This document shows positions 51,360 to 60,754 of a stretch of 64,000 nt of DNA, one piece after another. The first letter of the stretch is position 1, and each line of letters begins with the position of its first letter. The stretch covers positions 62,001 through 126,000 of the forward strand of contig NZ_PISM01000001.1 of NCBI RefSeq assembly GCF_002929225.1, in the 5' to 3' direction. The DNA comes from Stutzerimonas kunmingensis. GTDB taxonomy: Bacteria; Pseudomonadota; Gammaproteobacteria; Pseudomonadales; Pseudomonadaceae. The notes below the pieces were generated by a model. That model saw only the letters and a list, made by a program, of their open reading frames with translations, did no database searches and was not told where the DNA came from. The translations under genes were made by a program, and so were the position numbers.

Positions 51360-52532
51360 ATGACCTCGTCATACAGTGCGCGCAGCCGCGCAATCGAACC
51401 TTTCCACGTCATGGCGCTTTTGGAGCGGGCCAACCAGTTGCAAGTTCAAGGCTACGACGTCATTCATTTGGAAATCGGCGAGCCGGACTTCACCACCGCG
51501 GCGCCCATCGTAGCGGCAGGGCAGGCCGCGCTGGCCGCCGGGCACACGCGCTATACCCCGGCGCGCGGCCTGCCGCAGCTGCGTGAAGCCATTGCCGGTT
51601 TCTATGCGCAGCGCTACGGATTATCCATTGACCCCGAACGCATCCTGATTACGCCCGGCGGCTCTGGCGCGTTGCTGCTGGCTGCCAGCCTGCTGGTGGA
51701 CCCCGGCAAGCACTGGCTGCTCGCCGATCCGGGTTACCCCTGCAACCGGCATTTTCTGCGCCTGGTCGAAGGTGCCGCGCAACTGGTGCCGGTCGGCCCG
51801 GAGGTTCGTTATCAGCTGACTCCGGAGCTGGTCGAGCGCTACTGGGATCGCGACAGCGTCGGTGCGCTGGTCGCGTCGCCGGCCAATCCCACCGGGACGC
51901 TGCTGGATCGCGAGGAGCTGGCTGGGCTTTCGGCAGCGCTGAAAGCGCGTGGCGGCCATTTGGTGGTCGATGAGATATACCACGGACTGACCTATGGCGT
52001 GGACGCGGCAAGCGTGCTGGAAGTCGACGACGACGCCTTCGTGCTCAACAGCTTCTCCAAATATTTCGGCATGACCGGCTGGCGCCTGGGCTGGCTGGTG
52101 GCGCCGCCGGCAGCGGTTCCGGAGCTGGAGAAGCTTGCGCAGAACCTCTACATCAGCGCCCCGAGCATGGCTCAGCACGCGGCCCTGGCGTGTTTCCAGC
52201 CGCCGACGCTGGAGATTCTCGAGGCACGCCGCGGCGAGTTCGCCCGCCGCCGTGATTTCCTCTTGCCAGCCTTGCGGGAGCTCGGCTTCGGTATCGCGGT
52301 CGAGCCGCAGGGCGCGTTCTATCTGTACGCCGACATCAGCGCCTTTGGCGGCGATGCCTATGCCTTCTGCCAGCACATGCTGGAAACGGAGTTCGTCGCG
52401 ATCACCCCAGGCCTGGATTTCGGTCGTTTCCAGGCCGGACATCATGTGCGTTTCGCCTACACCCAGGACCTGCCGCGCCTGGAGCAGACTGTCGAGCGCA
52501 TTGCCCGCGGCTTGCGCAGCTGGCAATCCTGA
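51360..52532 (+). CDS. PLP-dependent class I/II aminotransferase
   Basis: The protein has 390 residues, fold type I. Conserved are the N-terminal [54 protein letters not shown] and the PLP lysine in [19 protein letters not shown]. The substrate is not clear: it resembles aspartate/aromatic or alanine-type transaminases. ATG 51360 follows AGGAAGGT. Its TGA overlaps the sfsA ATG (TGATG), so the two form an operon. Confidence 0.88.
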   Translation: MTSSYSARSRAIEPFHVMALLERANQLQVQGYDVIHLEIGEPDFTTAAPIVAAGQAALAAGHTRYTPARGLPQLREAIAGFYAQRYGLSIDPERILITPGGSGALLLAASLLVDPGKHWLLADPGYPCNRHFLRLVEGAAQLVPVGPEVRYQLTPELVERYWDRDSVGALVASPANPTGTLLDREELAGLSAALKARGGHLVVDEIYHGLTYGVDAASVLEVDDDAFVLNSFSKYFGMTGWRLGWLVAPPAAVPELEKLAQNLYISAPSMAQHAALACFQPPTLEILEARRGEFARRRDFLLPALRELGFGIAVEPQGAFYLYADISAFGGDAYAFCQHMLETEFVAITPGLDFGRFQAGHHVRFAYTQDLPRLEQTVERIARGLRSWQS

Positions 52533-53239
52533 TGCGTTTTGCGCAACCGCTGGAGCAGGGGCGACTGGTCAGGCGCTACAAGCGTTTTCTTGCCGATATC
52601 ATCACCGACGAGGGCGAAGCGCTGTGTATCCACTGCCCCAACACCGGCTCGATGCTCAATTGCATGGGCGAGGGTGCGCGAGTGTGGTTCCAGCGCAGCA
52701 GCGATCCACGGCGCAAATTGCCGGGGACCTGGGAGCTGGTCGAAACCCCGCAGGGGCGGTTGGCGTGCGTGAACACGGCGCGGGCCAATCCGCTGGTCGA
52801 GGAGGCGCTGCTGAATGGGCATATCGCCGAATTGGCCGGTTTCACGACGCTCAAGCGCGAGGTGGCTTATGGCGTGGAGAACAGCCGAGTGGATTTTCGT
52901 CTCGACTACGCCGGAACTGCCGCCTTCGTCGAGGTGAAGAGTGTCACCCTTGGCTTTGCCGAAACGCCAGTGGCGGCCTTTCCCGACGCCGTAACGACAC
53001 GCGGCGCCAGGCACCTGCGTGAGCTGGCGACGCTGGCCCGTGCCGGTGTGCGTGCGGTGCAGCTGTACTGCGTCAATTTAAGCGGCATCGAAGCAGTGCG
53101 GCCGGCCGAGGAGATCGATCCGGCCTATGCCGCTGCGCTGCGGGAAGCGCAGGCGGCAGGCGTGGAAGTACTGGCTTACGGCGTCGATCTTTCCGTCGAG
53201 GAGTTGCGTATTGCTGGCCGATTGCCGGTATTGCGCTGA
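52532..53239 (+). CDS. sfsA: SfsA family protein (sugar fermentation stimulation / nuclease-like)
   Basis: The protein has 235 residues. Family motifs are [55 protein letters not shown] (an acidic E-x-K active-site pattern of nuclease folds) and [20 protein letters not shown]. coli SfsA affects maltose metabolism and binds DNA; its biochemical role is unsettled. It overlaps the aminotransferase by 1 bp. Confidence 0.93.
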   Translation: MRFAQPLEQGRLVRRYKRFLADIITDEGEALCIHCPNTGSMLNCMGEGARVWFQRSSDPRRKLPGTWELVETPQGRLACVNTARANPLVEEALLNGHIAELAGFTTLKREVAYGVENSRVDFRLDYAGTAAFVEVKSVTLGFAETPVAAFPDAVTTRGARHLRELATLARAGVRAVQLYCVNLSGIEAVRPAEEIDPAYAAALREAQAAGVEVLAYGVDLSVEELRIAGRLPVLR

Positions 53240-53467
53240 TGGGTGGACGGTCGTGACGGTTGGAAAATTTTTCTGCCCGGCTCGGGAACAAAGCGCCTTT
53301 CGTCTGGCCTCAACGAGGCTGGAAACCACATCCATCACATACGGGAAGGCTCTGCTCCGCTGTTCCACGCGGCGTTACGACGCGTTCCAGCCCGTTTTCG
53401 ATGGCTCCTGCGGCGCCAGCGCGACATCTCTGATGCGCGTGTAGCACCGCGGATGAAACTAATTTCG

Positions 53468-53492
53468 GACGCTCGCGCCTGGCGCGGGCGTC
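53468..53492 (+). other. GC-rich hairpin before the rmlD-like gene
   Basis: GACGCTCGCGC / GCGCGGGCGTC, 11 bp with one G-U and a 3-nt loop, ending 19 bp before the ATG at 53512. The rest of the 53240-53511 gap shows nothing recognisable. Confidence 0.45.
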
Positions 53493-53511
53493 GTCGATGA
53501 GGCTACAAAGA

Positions 53512-54432
53512 ATGCGAATCCTCGTTTGCGGTGCCGGCGGCCAAGTGGGTCGAGAACTGGTGGAACGGGCAGCAAGTTTCGGACTGGAGGTGCTGGCGCC
53601 TGCACGGGCCCAGCTGGACATCGCGCAACCCGAGCAGGTTGCGGCAGTGATGCGTCAACGTCCCGGGCTGATCATCAATGCGGCCGCCTATACCCATGTG
53701 GACAATGCCGAATCTCATCGTGAGCAGGCCTATGCGGTGAACCGCGACGGCGCACGCCACCTCGCCGAGGCGGCCGAGCACGCTGGCGTTCCGTTGTTCC
53801 ATATTTCCACCGACTATGTGTTCTCCGGTGAGGCCGATCACCCCTATACCGAGAGCGACGAAACCGGTCCGACCGGCGTCTACGGAGCGAGCAAGCTGGC
53901 GGGCGAGGAAGCGATCCGTGGGCGTCTGCAATCGCATCTGATCCTTCGCACCAGCTGGGTGTATGGCGTGCACGGGCACAACTTCGTCAAGACCATGCTG
54001 CGGCTCGCCCGGCAGCGCGATGCGCTTGGCGTAGTGAGCGACCAGATAGGCTGCCCCACCCAGGCTGGCAGCATCGCTTCGGTGTTGCTCGAACTGGCAC
54101 GCCGCTACGCAGCCGGCGCGGATCTCGCCTGGGGGGTGTACCACTACAGCGGCGTACCGGCTTGTTCGTGGTACGACTTCGCCGTGGAAATCTTCCGTCA
54201 GGGCGAAGGCGCCGGGCTGATCTCGCGGCAGCCGACGGTGTCGCCGATTGCCACGGCGCAGTACCCGACTCCCGCCCGGCGGCCGGCCTGGTCGGTGCTC
54301 GACTGCAGCCGCTTCGAGTCGACCTTTGGCCTCGCGCCCCGTCACTGGCAGGAAGACCTGGCCGATGTGCTGGCGATCCTACGTCAGCAGGAGCACCCGG
54401 CGATCAGCCGTGAGCGGTCCTCCCGCGCCTGA
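53512..54432 (+). CDS. dTDP-4-dehydrorhamnose reductase family protein
   Basis: The protein has 306 residues, an extended short-chain dehydrogenase: NADP motif GAGGQVGREL at about 8-17, INAAAYTHVDNAESHREQAY, STDYVFSGEADHPYTESDET, and YGASKLAGE with the catalytic Tyr-x3-Lys. It fits RmlD/RfbD, which makes dTDP-L-rhamnose, but the other rml genes are not nearby, so it could be a paralogue such as a methionine adenosyltransferase regulatory-type reductase. ATG 53512 has GAGG 9 nt before it; ATG 53497 adds 5 residues. Confidence 0.82.
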   Translation: MRILVCGAGGQVGRELVERAASFGLEVLAPARAQLDIAQPEQVAAVMRQRPGLIINAAAYTHVDNAESHREQAYAVNRDGARHLAEAAEHAGVPLFHISTDYVFSGEADHPYTESDETGPTGVYGASKLAGEEAIRGRLQSHLILRTSWVYGVHGHNFVKTMLRLARQRDALGVVSDQIGCPTQAGSIASVLLELARRYAAGADLAWGVYHYSGVPACSWYDFAVEIFRQGEGAGLISRQPTVSPIATAQYPTPARRPAWSVLDCSRFESTFGLAPRHWQEDLADVLAILRQQEHPAISRERSSRA

Positions 54433-54543
54433 CAGAAAGTGCACGGCAGTTACCCGGCGCCGTGCGATTTCCCTGACCTCCGGTGTATTCTTGCGCCCCG
54501 CGCTAAGGCGTGGCCTGACGTTCGGCTCTAGAAGGGGCGCAGC

Positions 54544-55443
54544 ATGGTAGTGGTGTTGGCAATCCTGCCGATCTTCGGTCTGATCACGCTCGGCTATCTG
54601 TTCGGCTGGCGGCAATGGCTCAACAACGAAGGAGCGGCCGGGCTGGCCAGTGTCACCTTCAAGCTGTTCATGCCGGCAGTGCTGTTTACCGGGATCGCCC
54701 GCGCCGAGCTGAGTAATGGCATGTCGCCAATGCTGCTGCTGGCCTATTTCGTACCGGTGCTGCTGGTGTTCCTGCTGGTCAATCTGGTCGCTCACCGCCG
54801 CGCCGGGCGCGCCACTCCGCTTGGTCTTACGGCCGCCTACTCGAACAACGTATTGGTCGGCATCCCGCTGGTGACCACGCTGCTTGGCGCTGAAAGCCTG
54901 GTCTATGTGTTCGCCATCCTGGTGTTTCACAGTCTCGTCCTGTTCTCGCTGCAGAGCTTCTACGCGGCACTGGGTGACGGCGACAAGGTCAGCGCTCCGG
55001 CGCTGCTGAGGAATCTGGCGAATCCGCTGATCATCGGTCTGGTGCTCGGTGCCCTGTTGAATCTATCCGGGCTCGAGCTGCCCGAGCCGCTCTGGCGCGT
55101 CGCTGTATGGCTGGCGCAGGCGGCATTGCCCTGTGCGCTGATGGTGCTGGGCATCAGCCTGTCGCGCTATCGCCTGCGGCCAAACGGGACGGCGCTGCTG
55201 CTGACGCTGGTCAAACTGGCGGCGTTTCCGGCACTGGTCTGGTGGCTGAGCGGGTTGCTGCCAGGGCTGAATCAGGATGCACGCAACGTGCTGGTGCTGC
55301 TTGCAGCCTGCCCGAGCGGCGTTAACGTGCTGGCGTTCGTCAAGCATTCCGAGGACACGCGAGCGGTCAGCTCGACCGTGTTTCTCTCGACCGTGACTGC
55401 ACTCATCAGCCTGCCGCTATGGATGCTGCTTGCGGCTGGCTAG
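54544..55443 (+). CDS. AEC (auxin efflux carrier) family transporter
   Basis: The protein has 299 residues and about ten membrane helices in two halves. Visible are LPIFGLITLGYLFGWRQWLN, FKLFMPAVLFTGIARAEL, AYSNNVLVGIPLVTTLLGAE (the broken-helix motif of the family), LANPLIIGLVLGALLNLSG, and ACPSGVNVLAFVKHSED. Family members export or exchange small carboxylates; the substrate is unknown. It is monocistronic. A hairpin (GCACGGC/GCCGTGC, 54441-54465) precedes it. Confidence 0.85.
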   Translation: MVVVLAILPIFGLITLGYLFGWRQWLNNEGAAGLASVTFKLFMPAVLFTGIARAELSNGMSPMLLLAYFVPVLLVFLLVNLVAHRRAGRATPLGLTAAYSNNVLVGIPLVTTLLGAESLVYVFAILVFHSLVLFSLQSFYAALGDGDKVSAPALLRNLANPLIIGLVLGALLNLSGLELPEPLWRVAVWLAQAALPCALMVLGISLSRYRLRPNGTALLLTLVKLAAFPALVWWLSGLLPGLNQDARNVLVLLAACPSGVNVLAFVKHSEDTRAVSSTVFLSTVTALISLPLWMLLAAG

Positions 55444-55508
55444 TGGAACGCTCAGCGGTCAGCAACTAGGACTCCGCTGCAGTTTTGACGAACGGCTCCG
55501 GGACAGGA

Positions 55509-55526
55509 CTGTCACAAAAATGACAG
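55509..55526. promoter_or_regulatory. CTGTCA-N6-TGACAG dyad before the 28-residue peptide
   Basis: Perfect inverted repeat 25 bp before the small ORF. The left half plus spacer (CTGTCACAAAA) equals a PHO-box half-site, but the second half fits a direct repeat only partly (ATGACAG). It may be a PhoB site, another operator, or a hairpin in the leader. Confidence 0.4.
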
Positions 55527-55551
55527 ACCTGAAAAAACCGGAGAGCACGGC

Positions 55552-55638
55552 ATGTTGAAATTCATCGGCGGGACCGCAGGCATCATCTTCATCATCGGCC
55601 TGATCGTGGTGATCGGGATATTCAAGCTGCTGTTCTGA
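55552..55638 (+). CDS. 28-residue single-helix membrane peptide
   Basis: The short frame ATG 55552 to TGA 55636-55638 encodes MLKFIGGTAGIIFIIGLIVV and IGIFKLLF: a short amphipathic start, one hydrophobic helix and a Lys near each end. GGAGAG lies 5 nt before the ATG and a strong terminator directly after, so it looks like an independent small gene. I remember similar peptides in other Pseudomonas genomes, but know no function. Confidence 0.68.
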   Translation: MLKFIGGTAGIIFIIGLIVVIGIFKLLF

Positions 55639-55652
55639 CGAGCGGGGGCGAC

Positions 55653-55684
55653 AGGCCGGCCGGCGCAAGCCCGCCGGCCTTTTT
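55653..55684. terminator. Terminator after the small membrane peptide
   Basis: AGGCCGGC with GCCGGCCT in a long GC stem, followed by TTTTT; it also lies beyond the stop of the convergent VC0807-like gene. Confidence 0.85.
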
Positions 55685-55700
55685 CATGCGCGGCTATTTG

Positions 55701-56456
55701 TTAGCTGCGCGGTTCCTGCGCCGAGGTTGCCATGATGTCCTCGAGTCGCAGGCCGGTCAGCCCGTGGATGGTGCGCCAGAGGTAGAAGAAGATCGCCATC
55801 ATCATCAACATGCTGGGAATGGCGATCATCGGGTAGCTGAGCAGGGTCATGCGGCCCAGTTCGGCGTTGAAGGCTTCGCTGCCGGCGGGGCTGTTGACGA
55901 TCCATTTGGCCAGCACGTAATTCATGAACGACGAGAAGAAGAAGGTGCCGCTGAGCAGGTAGGTCGCCCGCAGCAGCCGCGTTTCGAAGTGTTCGACCTG
56001 GCCGTTTTGCTCGAGCTGTTCGTGGATCTTGTCCACGTTGAGCACTTTAGGGTTGTACAGCAGGGTGCGAATCAGCGGGTAGCGGGTTCGCGTCGAGGCC
56101 AGCACGGCGATGCCGATGATGCCGGGAACCGCTGCTTCCTTGATGGCGAGCCACTGGGTATCGAGCTGAAGCAGCCCGATGCCGCCAGTCAGCAGCACAC
56201 TGATCAGGCCGAGCAGGGCTATCCAGTTGAACTTGCGGTATTTGGCCAGCTCCCACAGCCCCCAGCCTAGCGGAAAGGCCAGGGCAAGCAGCAGTGCACC
56301 ATCGGCGCCGAGGCGGTCTTCACCACTGAGCTTCATCAGGATCAGCGAAGGAATCAGGATGCTGACGGCCAGGTCAATTAGCGGGCGCGGTTTGTGTTCG
56401 GCGTGGGTCTGGTCGGTATCGGTCATGACATCGGGTTGGTCTGGAGAGGGCTGCAT
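55701..56456 (-). CDS. VC0807-like multi-spanning membrane protein
   Basis: The protein has 251 residues. A hydrophilic N-terminus is followed by about six helices (IDLAVSILIPSLILMKLSGE, GALLLALAFPLGWGLWELAK, WIALLGLISVLLTGGIGLLQ, AVPGIIGIAVLAS, YLLSGTFFFSSFMNYVLAKW, YPMIAIPSMLMMMAIFFYLW). It appears to belong to the VC0807 family of intracellular-septation-like membrane proteins, function unknown; that assignment is from memory. Start 56456 has AGG at good distance; 56426 and 56489 are alternatives. Confidence 0.7.
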   Translation of the reverse strand: MQPSPDQPDVMTDTDQTHAEHKPRPLIDLAVSILIPSLILMKLSGEDRLGADGALLLALAFPLGWGLWELAKYRKFNWIALLGLISVLLTGGIGLLQLDTQWLAIKEAAVPGIIGIAVLASTRTRYPLIRTLLYNPKVLNVDKIHEQLEQNGQVEHFETRLLRATYLLSGTFFFSSFMNYVLAKWIVNSPAGSEAFNAELGRMTLLSYPMIAIPSMLMMMAIFFYLWRTIHGLTGLRLEDIMATSAQEPRS

Positions 56457-56526
56457 GATCGCCTGTGTTGCGGTCATTCGCCATACCATCTTCGTCGGGA
56501 TGGTGATTGGTATCGTTTCCCCAGCA

Positions 56527-57474
56527 TCAATGTTCGGACGCTGAGCTGCGTTTCGCGCGCCATTGGCCGTACTCGAATATCAGTACGACGATCATGGCCA
56601 GAGCGAAGGGCAGTAGCAGATAGAAACCGCGGAACACGATGAGTGCTGCCAGCACGTCCACCGTGGGAATTTCCGGAAGGGCGGCTACGAAGGTCAGCTC
56701 CAGCACACCGAGCCCGCCGGGTGCGTGGGACAGCAATGCCAGGGTGAAGGAGGCGAGGAATACGCCGAGGATGGTCAGATAGCCCGGGTTGTGTTCCGGC
56801 GGCAGCGCGAAGTAGATGATCGCCGCGGCGCAGAGCAGCTCAAGCGGGCCCGCCAGCAGCTGACGGCCGACGATTGGCAGTCGCGGGTACTCGATGTGCC
56901 ATTTGCCCAGCCGCCACGGTGGCAACTGACGCCATGCGCCGAACGCATAGAGCGCGACCAGCATGAGCAGGGTCGAACCGACGGCGATGGATACCCAGCT
57001 GTCGCTATCGACAGCCCGATGAAGAAGCTGCGGTTTCAGAATCAGCACGGCGCCCCCGGCGAGCAGGGTGCCCAGCGCGAAGGTCAGCGAGCAGAAGACG
57101 ATCAGGATGCCGATTTCCTGGGGCGTCAGGCCCCGGCTGCGGTAGGCGCGATAGCGCACCAGGGCGCCGGAAAACACCGATGCGCCGATGTTGTGCGCCA
57201 GCGCGTAGGTGGTGAAGGAACAGAGTGCGATGAACCACCAGGACATCTTCTTGCCCAGATGAGCCATCGCGATGCGGTCGTACCAGGCCAGCGCGACATA
57301 GGCGCCCAGGGTCGATAGCGCGGCCAGCAGCCAACGCCGCGCGCCGATCGCCTGCAGGCTGTCGGTAAGCTCGCTGAGCGAGATGTTGCGCACTTCGTGG
57401 TACAGCAGGTAGCCGGACAGCAGCACGGCCAGGACTCCGATGAGGGTCCAGGCGACATCGCTCCGCTTCATCAT
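56527..57474 (-). CDS. Lysylphosphatidylglycerol synthase TM-region-like protein (UPF0104)
   Basis: The protein has 315 residues and about eight helices, with the UPF0104/LPG-synthase flippase-like pattern: GYLLYHEVRNISLSELTDSL, AYVALAWYDRIAMAHLGKK, FTTYALAHNIGASVFSGALV, YRAYRSRGLTPQEIG, SHAPGGLGVLELTFVA. The catalytic aminoacyl-transferase domain of MprF is missing, so it is likely a lipid flippase or regulator, not a synthase. GGAG lies 7 nt before ATG 57474, with a second ATG next. Confidence 0.8.
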   Translation of the reverse strand: MMKRSDVAWTLIGVLAVLLSGYLLYHEVRNISLSELTDSLQAIGARRWLLAALSTLGAYVALAWYDRIAMAHLGKKMSWWFIALCSFTTYALAHNIGASVFSGALVRYRAYRSRGLTPQEIGILIVFCSLTFALGTLLAGGAVLILKPQLLHRAVDSDSWVSIAVGSTLLMLVALYAFGAWRQLPPWRLGKWHIEYPRLPIVGRQLLAGPLELLCAAAIIYFALPPEHNPGYLTILGVFLASFTLALLSHAPGGLGVLELTFVAALPEIPTVDVLAALIVFRGFYLLLPFALAMIVVLIFEYGQWRAKRSSASEH

Positions 57475-57830
57475 CACGTGGCTCCTTGAGGGAAGAGGAT
57501 TGGCCACGTCTTGCGCTGAAGCACACTCATCCCTGATCGACCGCCATGCCAAACCTCCACCTGTTCTCGAATCGTCAAACAATCGGCAGCTGGCGACCGG
57601 TTTTGTTCAGTTTTTCACCCGAGTGGTCTTCTCGCTCGGACCGGCAGGAGGAGGTTCCGCTTGGATTGGTATCCCGCAGGAGAGCGCCAATGCCTGGGCG
57701 GTCGTCTGGGCATCGGTAGCCTGAGGCGATGCTGTGTATGTGGTGCAGGGGATGTAGAAGCTGTGCCAGTGGAGATTGGGACGTCGACTGTTGTCAGGGA
57801 TTGGAAACCTGCGGGGACGGTAGGGCGCGG
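57475..57830. other. Gene-free 356-bp stretch between retS and the UPF0104 gene
   Basis: Both flanking genes run on the minus strand. The open frames here are Pro/Arg/Ser-rich shadows without recognisable motifs, and there is no clear intrinsic terminator for retS. It presumably holds the promoter of the UPF0104 gene. Confidence 0.5.
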
Positions 57831-60680
57831 TCAGTCGGCGCTCTCTGCCTGCTTGACGCGAACCCAGTGGTCGACAAGTTCGCGCAGGTTCGAGAGTTCC
57901 ACCGGCTTGGCCATATGACCGTCCATGCCTGCTTCTCGCGCGCGGTCGCGGTGCTCGCTGAGGATATGCGCAGTCAGGGCAACGACGGGAGTACGCCGGC
58001 GCGCATTCCTGACTTCCCATTCACGCAGCTGGTGAGTGGCCTGAAAGCCGTCGAGCACGGGCATCTCGCAATCCATCAGGACCAGGTCATACGGCTGCGC
58101 CTTGATCGCCTCCAGCGCCTCTTCGCCGTTGCAGGCGGTGTCCGGTTGCAGGTTGAGTTTGTTCAACATGCCGCGGATGACCTTGGTGGAAATACTGTTG
58201 TCCTCGGCGACCAGGATGCGGAAGTCACTAGGGACTTCGAGCGCGGGTAGGTTCTGCGGCACCGTTGCCTGGCGCTGCTGGGTGCCCGGCTGGCGCTGCG
58301 CGAGTTCGTCGGCCAAGGTGGTCTTCAGCGTGTAACCGGCGACCGGTTTGGCGAGGATGCGCTTGATGCCCGCATTGCGCGCAATGATCTTGCTCGGTGC
58401 GCTGCTCATGCCGGTGAGCATGATCAGCAGGACGTCATGGTTGAGGCTGTAATCTTCCTTGATCTTGCTCGCCAGCTGCATACCGGTCATGCCGGGCATG
58501 TCCTGATCGAGCAGGACCACATCGAAGTATTCCTTCAGGTGCGCCTTGGTCCGCAGCAGGGCCAACGCCTCCTTGCCCGACGCAACGGCGCTGACCTCCA
58601 GGCCCCAGCCGCTGCATTGCTGGACCAGTACCTTGCGGCAGGTGTCGTTGTCATCGACGATCAGCAGCCGAGTGCCTTGCAGCGGCCCGTCCAGGTCGGC
58701 ATTGCTCTGCGCCAGCCCTTCACTGGCCAGCGGCAGGCTGATCCACAAGGTGTTGCCCTGGCTGGTGCCAGTCTGGATACCGAAATCACCATCCATCAGT
58801 TGCACCAGCTGGCGCGCGATGATCAGCCCCAGGCGCCCGCCATGGCGTGTCGCTGCAAGAAAGTCATGACTGTCGACCTCGGCGTTGAGCAGCGCATCGC
58901 GCTCGTACGCCTCGAGTGGCCGTCCACTATCCTGCACGGTGATGCGCAGGCGCGGGCTCTCGGGCGGTCCGTCGACCGCGGCGATCAGCAACACCTCGCC
59001 TTCGTCGGTCTGCTTGAAGGCATTCTCCAGCAGGTTGAGCAGGGTCTGGCGCAGGCGGGTCGGATCGCCGGTCACGACCTGCGGCAGCTGTGGCTGGATA
59101 AAGCTGATCAGCTCGACCTTCTGCTGTTCGGCCTTGGCGCGGAAGATGCTCAGACAGTCTTCGATCAGCGCGTTGAAATCGAACTGCACGTCATCCAGCT
59201 CGATCTGGCCGGATTCCAGCTTGGAAATGTCGAGAATCTCGTTGATCAGATTGAGCAGCTCGTTGCCGGAACTATGAATCGTCTGGACGTAATCGCGTTG
59301 CTTGGCCGACAGCGAAGTGCCCAGCAGCAACTCGCTCATGCCCAGCACGCCGTTCATTGGCGTTCTCAGTTCATGGCTGATCTTGGACAGGAAATCGGCC
59401 TTGGTCTTGAGCTCCGCGCTGCTGACTGCCGCTGCTGTGTATTGGGTGCGGCTGTCGGTCTGGCGCTGCCGTTGACGTTCGAGCAGGGCGAAGCTGAGCA
59501 GCAACCCCGCGAGGGTCGCCAGGCTGAACAAGCCGCCAGTCAACCAGCCCGGGTCGAGCTGGTCGAAGCCCAGCAACATGGGCATGAAGAAAATCATGCC
59601 GACGTTGAACAGGGTCGTTCCGGCCACCACCAGGCGCGCCGGCTGATAGCCCTGGCGCCAGTGATAGATCGCGACAAACAGAGTGCTGCACGATGCGGCC
59701 AGCACCAGCGAATAGATCAGCCAGCTGTACCACGGCCACTGACCGAGCAGGATGCTGGCTGCCAGCGCCAGTACCAGGTTGAGTTCGATGCCCAGCAGCC
59801 AGGTGATCCAGGTTCGCCCGCGGTGATGGAAGAAACCCAGCGTGTAGCCGAGCAGCGCGGCGCTGGCGGCCATCGCCGACAGGTCGGCGATCAGCGGCTG
59901 ACTGTAGGTCAGCCAGGGCAGCCACGCCGCCATGACCCCGAGATTGGCCATGGCGCAGGCCAGCAGGGCGCCGTGCAGGAGGCTCAGCCAGATATGCGTG
60001 TAGCTGAGCGTGTAGGCAAAGCGCAGCAGGTTGTAGATCATCAGCAACGCCAGTGCGCCGAAGAGCGCGCCAAACAGGTATGCAGGCTTGCTCAGGCTGA
60101 CCAGGCCGGCTTCATCGATGGTCTTGAACCAGCTCATCACCGGATGGCTGGACTGCAGGCGGATATAGGCCTCGCGTGGCTGCCCGTCATTGGGAAGGCT
60201 GAACAGGTACGCCCGGTTGGGCAATGGCCGGGCGCTGAAGGGGCGCAGTTCCCCGGTCGCCGTATGCTGCTCGAGCTTGCCGTCACGCAGCAGGTAGAAG
60301 TCCAGATACTGCACTCGCGGTGCAAACAGCCACAGCCACTTCGGTCGTGTCAGTGACGGCAGGCTGACCTGCAGCCAGACGGCTCGGTCGCTGGCCGGAG
60401 CGCTGTAGGAGAGTTTTTCGAGACGCTGGAACAGTGCGCGCTGGGAAACCACCTCGTCGAGCGTAAGCCCTCCCGACTGGTCGATCAGCATGCGCCAGTT
60501 CTGTGGCACGGAATTGGGTGGAGCGGATAGTGCTGGGGAGGGCGGCGACTGGGTAATGGACGCCAGGGCCGGAAGCGGGATCAGGTTGATCAGCAGCAGG
60601 CCGAAGAAAACAGCGATGGCAATCCGGAGCCGACCCACTTGAGAAGTCCGTTCATGTGTGTGACGGCCGATTATAGCCAT
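57831..60680 (-). CDS. retS: Hybrid sensor kinase RetS
   Basis: The protein has 949 residues. A signal/anchor (about 20-42) is followed by a periplasmic 7TMR-DISMED2 carbohydrate-like domain to ~190, seven membrane helices (7TMR-DISM, about 195-395), HisKA with His about 436 (FLSKISHELRTPMNGVLGMS), an HATPase (LLNLLENAFKQTDEGEV), and two receivers with Asp about 725 (LLDQDMPGMTG) and Asp about 870 (LMDCEMPVLDG). This architecture and the retS-purD-purH-fis order match P. aeruginosa RetS, which binds GacS and blocks the Gac/Rsm switch to sessile growth. ATG 60680; the frame is open to 60896 without similarity. Confidence 0.87.
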   Translation of the reverse strand: MAIIGRHTHERTSQVGRLRIAIAVFFGLLLINLIPLPALASITQSPPSPALSAPPNSVPQNWRMLIDQSGGLTLDEVVSQRALFQRLEKLSYSAPASDRAVWLQVSLPSLTRPKWLWLFAPRVQYLDFYLLRDGKLEQHTATGELRPFSARPLPNRAYLFSLPNDGQPREAYIRLQSSHPVMSWFKTIDEAGLVSLSKPAYLFGALFGALALLMIYNLLRFAYTLSYTHIWLSLLHGALLACAMANLGVMAAWLPWLTYSQPLIADLSAMAASAALLGYTLGFFHHRGRTWITWLLGIELNLVLALAASILLGQWPWYSWLIYSLVLAASCSTLFVAIYHWRQGYQPARLVVAGTTLFNVGMIFFMPMLLGFDQLDPGWLTGGLFSLATLAGLLLSFALLERQRQRQTDSRTQYTAAAVSSAELKTKADFLSKISHELRTPMNGVLGMSELLLGTSLSAKQRDYVQTIHSSGNELLNLINEILDISKLESGQIELDDVQFDFNALIEDCLSIFRAKAEQQKVELISFIQPQLPQVVTGDPTRLRQTLLNLLENAFKQTDEGEVLLIAAVDGPPESPRLRITVQDSGRPLEAYERDALLNAEVDSHDFLAATRHGGRLGLIIARQLVQLMDGDFGIQTGTSQGNTLWISLPLASEGLAQSNADLDGPLQGTRLLIVDDNDTCRKVLVQQCSGWGLEVSAVASGKEALALLRTKAHLKEYFDVVLLDQDMPGMTGMQLASKIKEDYSLNHDVLLIMLTGMSSAPSKIIARNAGIKRILAKPVAGYTLKTTLADELAQRQPGTQQRQATVPQNLPALEVPSDFRILVAEDNSISTKVIRGMLNKLNLQPDTACNGEEALEAIKAQPYDLVLMDCEMPVLDGFQATHQLREWEVRNARRRTPVVALTAHILSEHRDRAREAGMDGHMAKPVELSNLRELVDHWVRVKQAESAD

Positions 60681-60754
60681 GCCTTTGTCGGCCTGTAATG
60701 CGTGCGGCAGCGGTAAAACTTGGCGCCGCACGCATTCCTGGCGCCTGGCTACGC

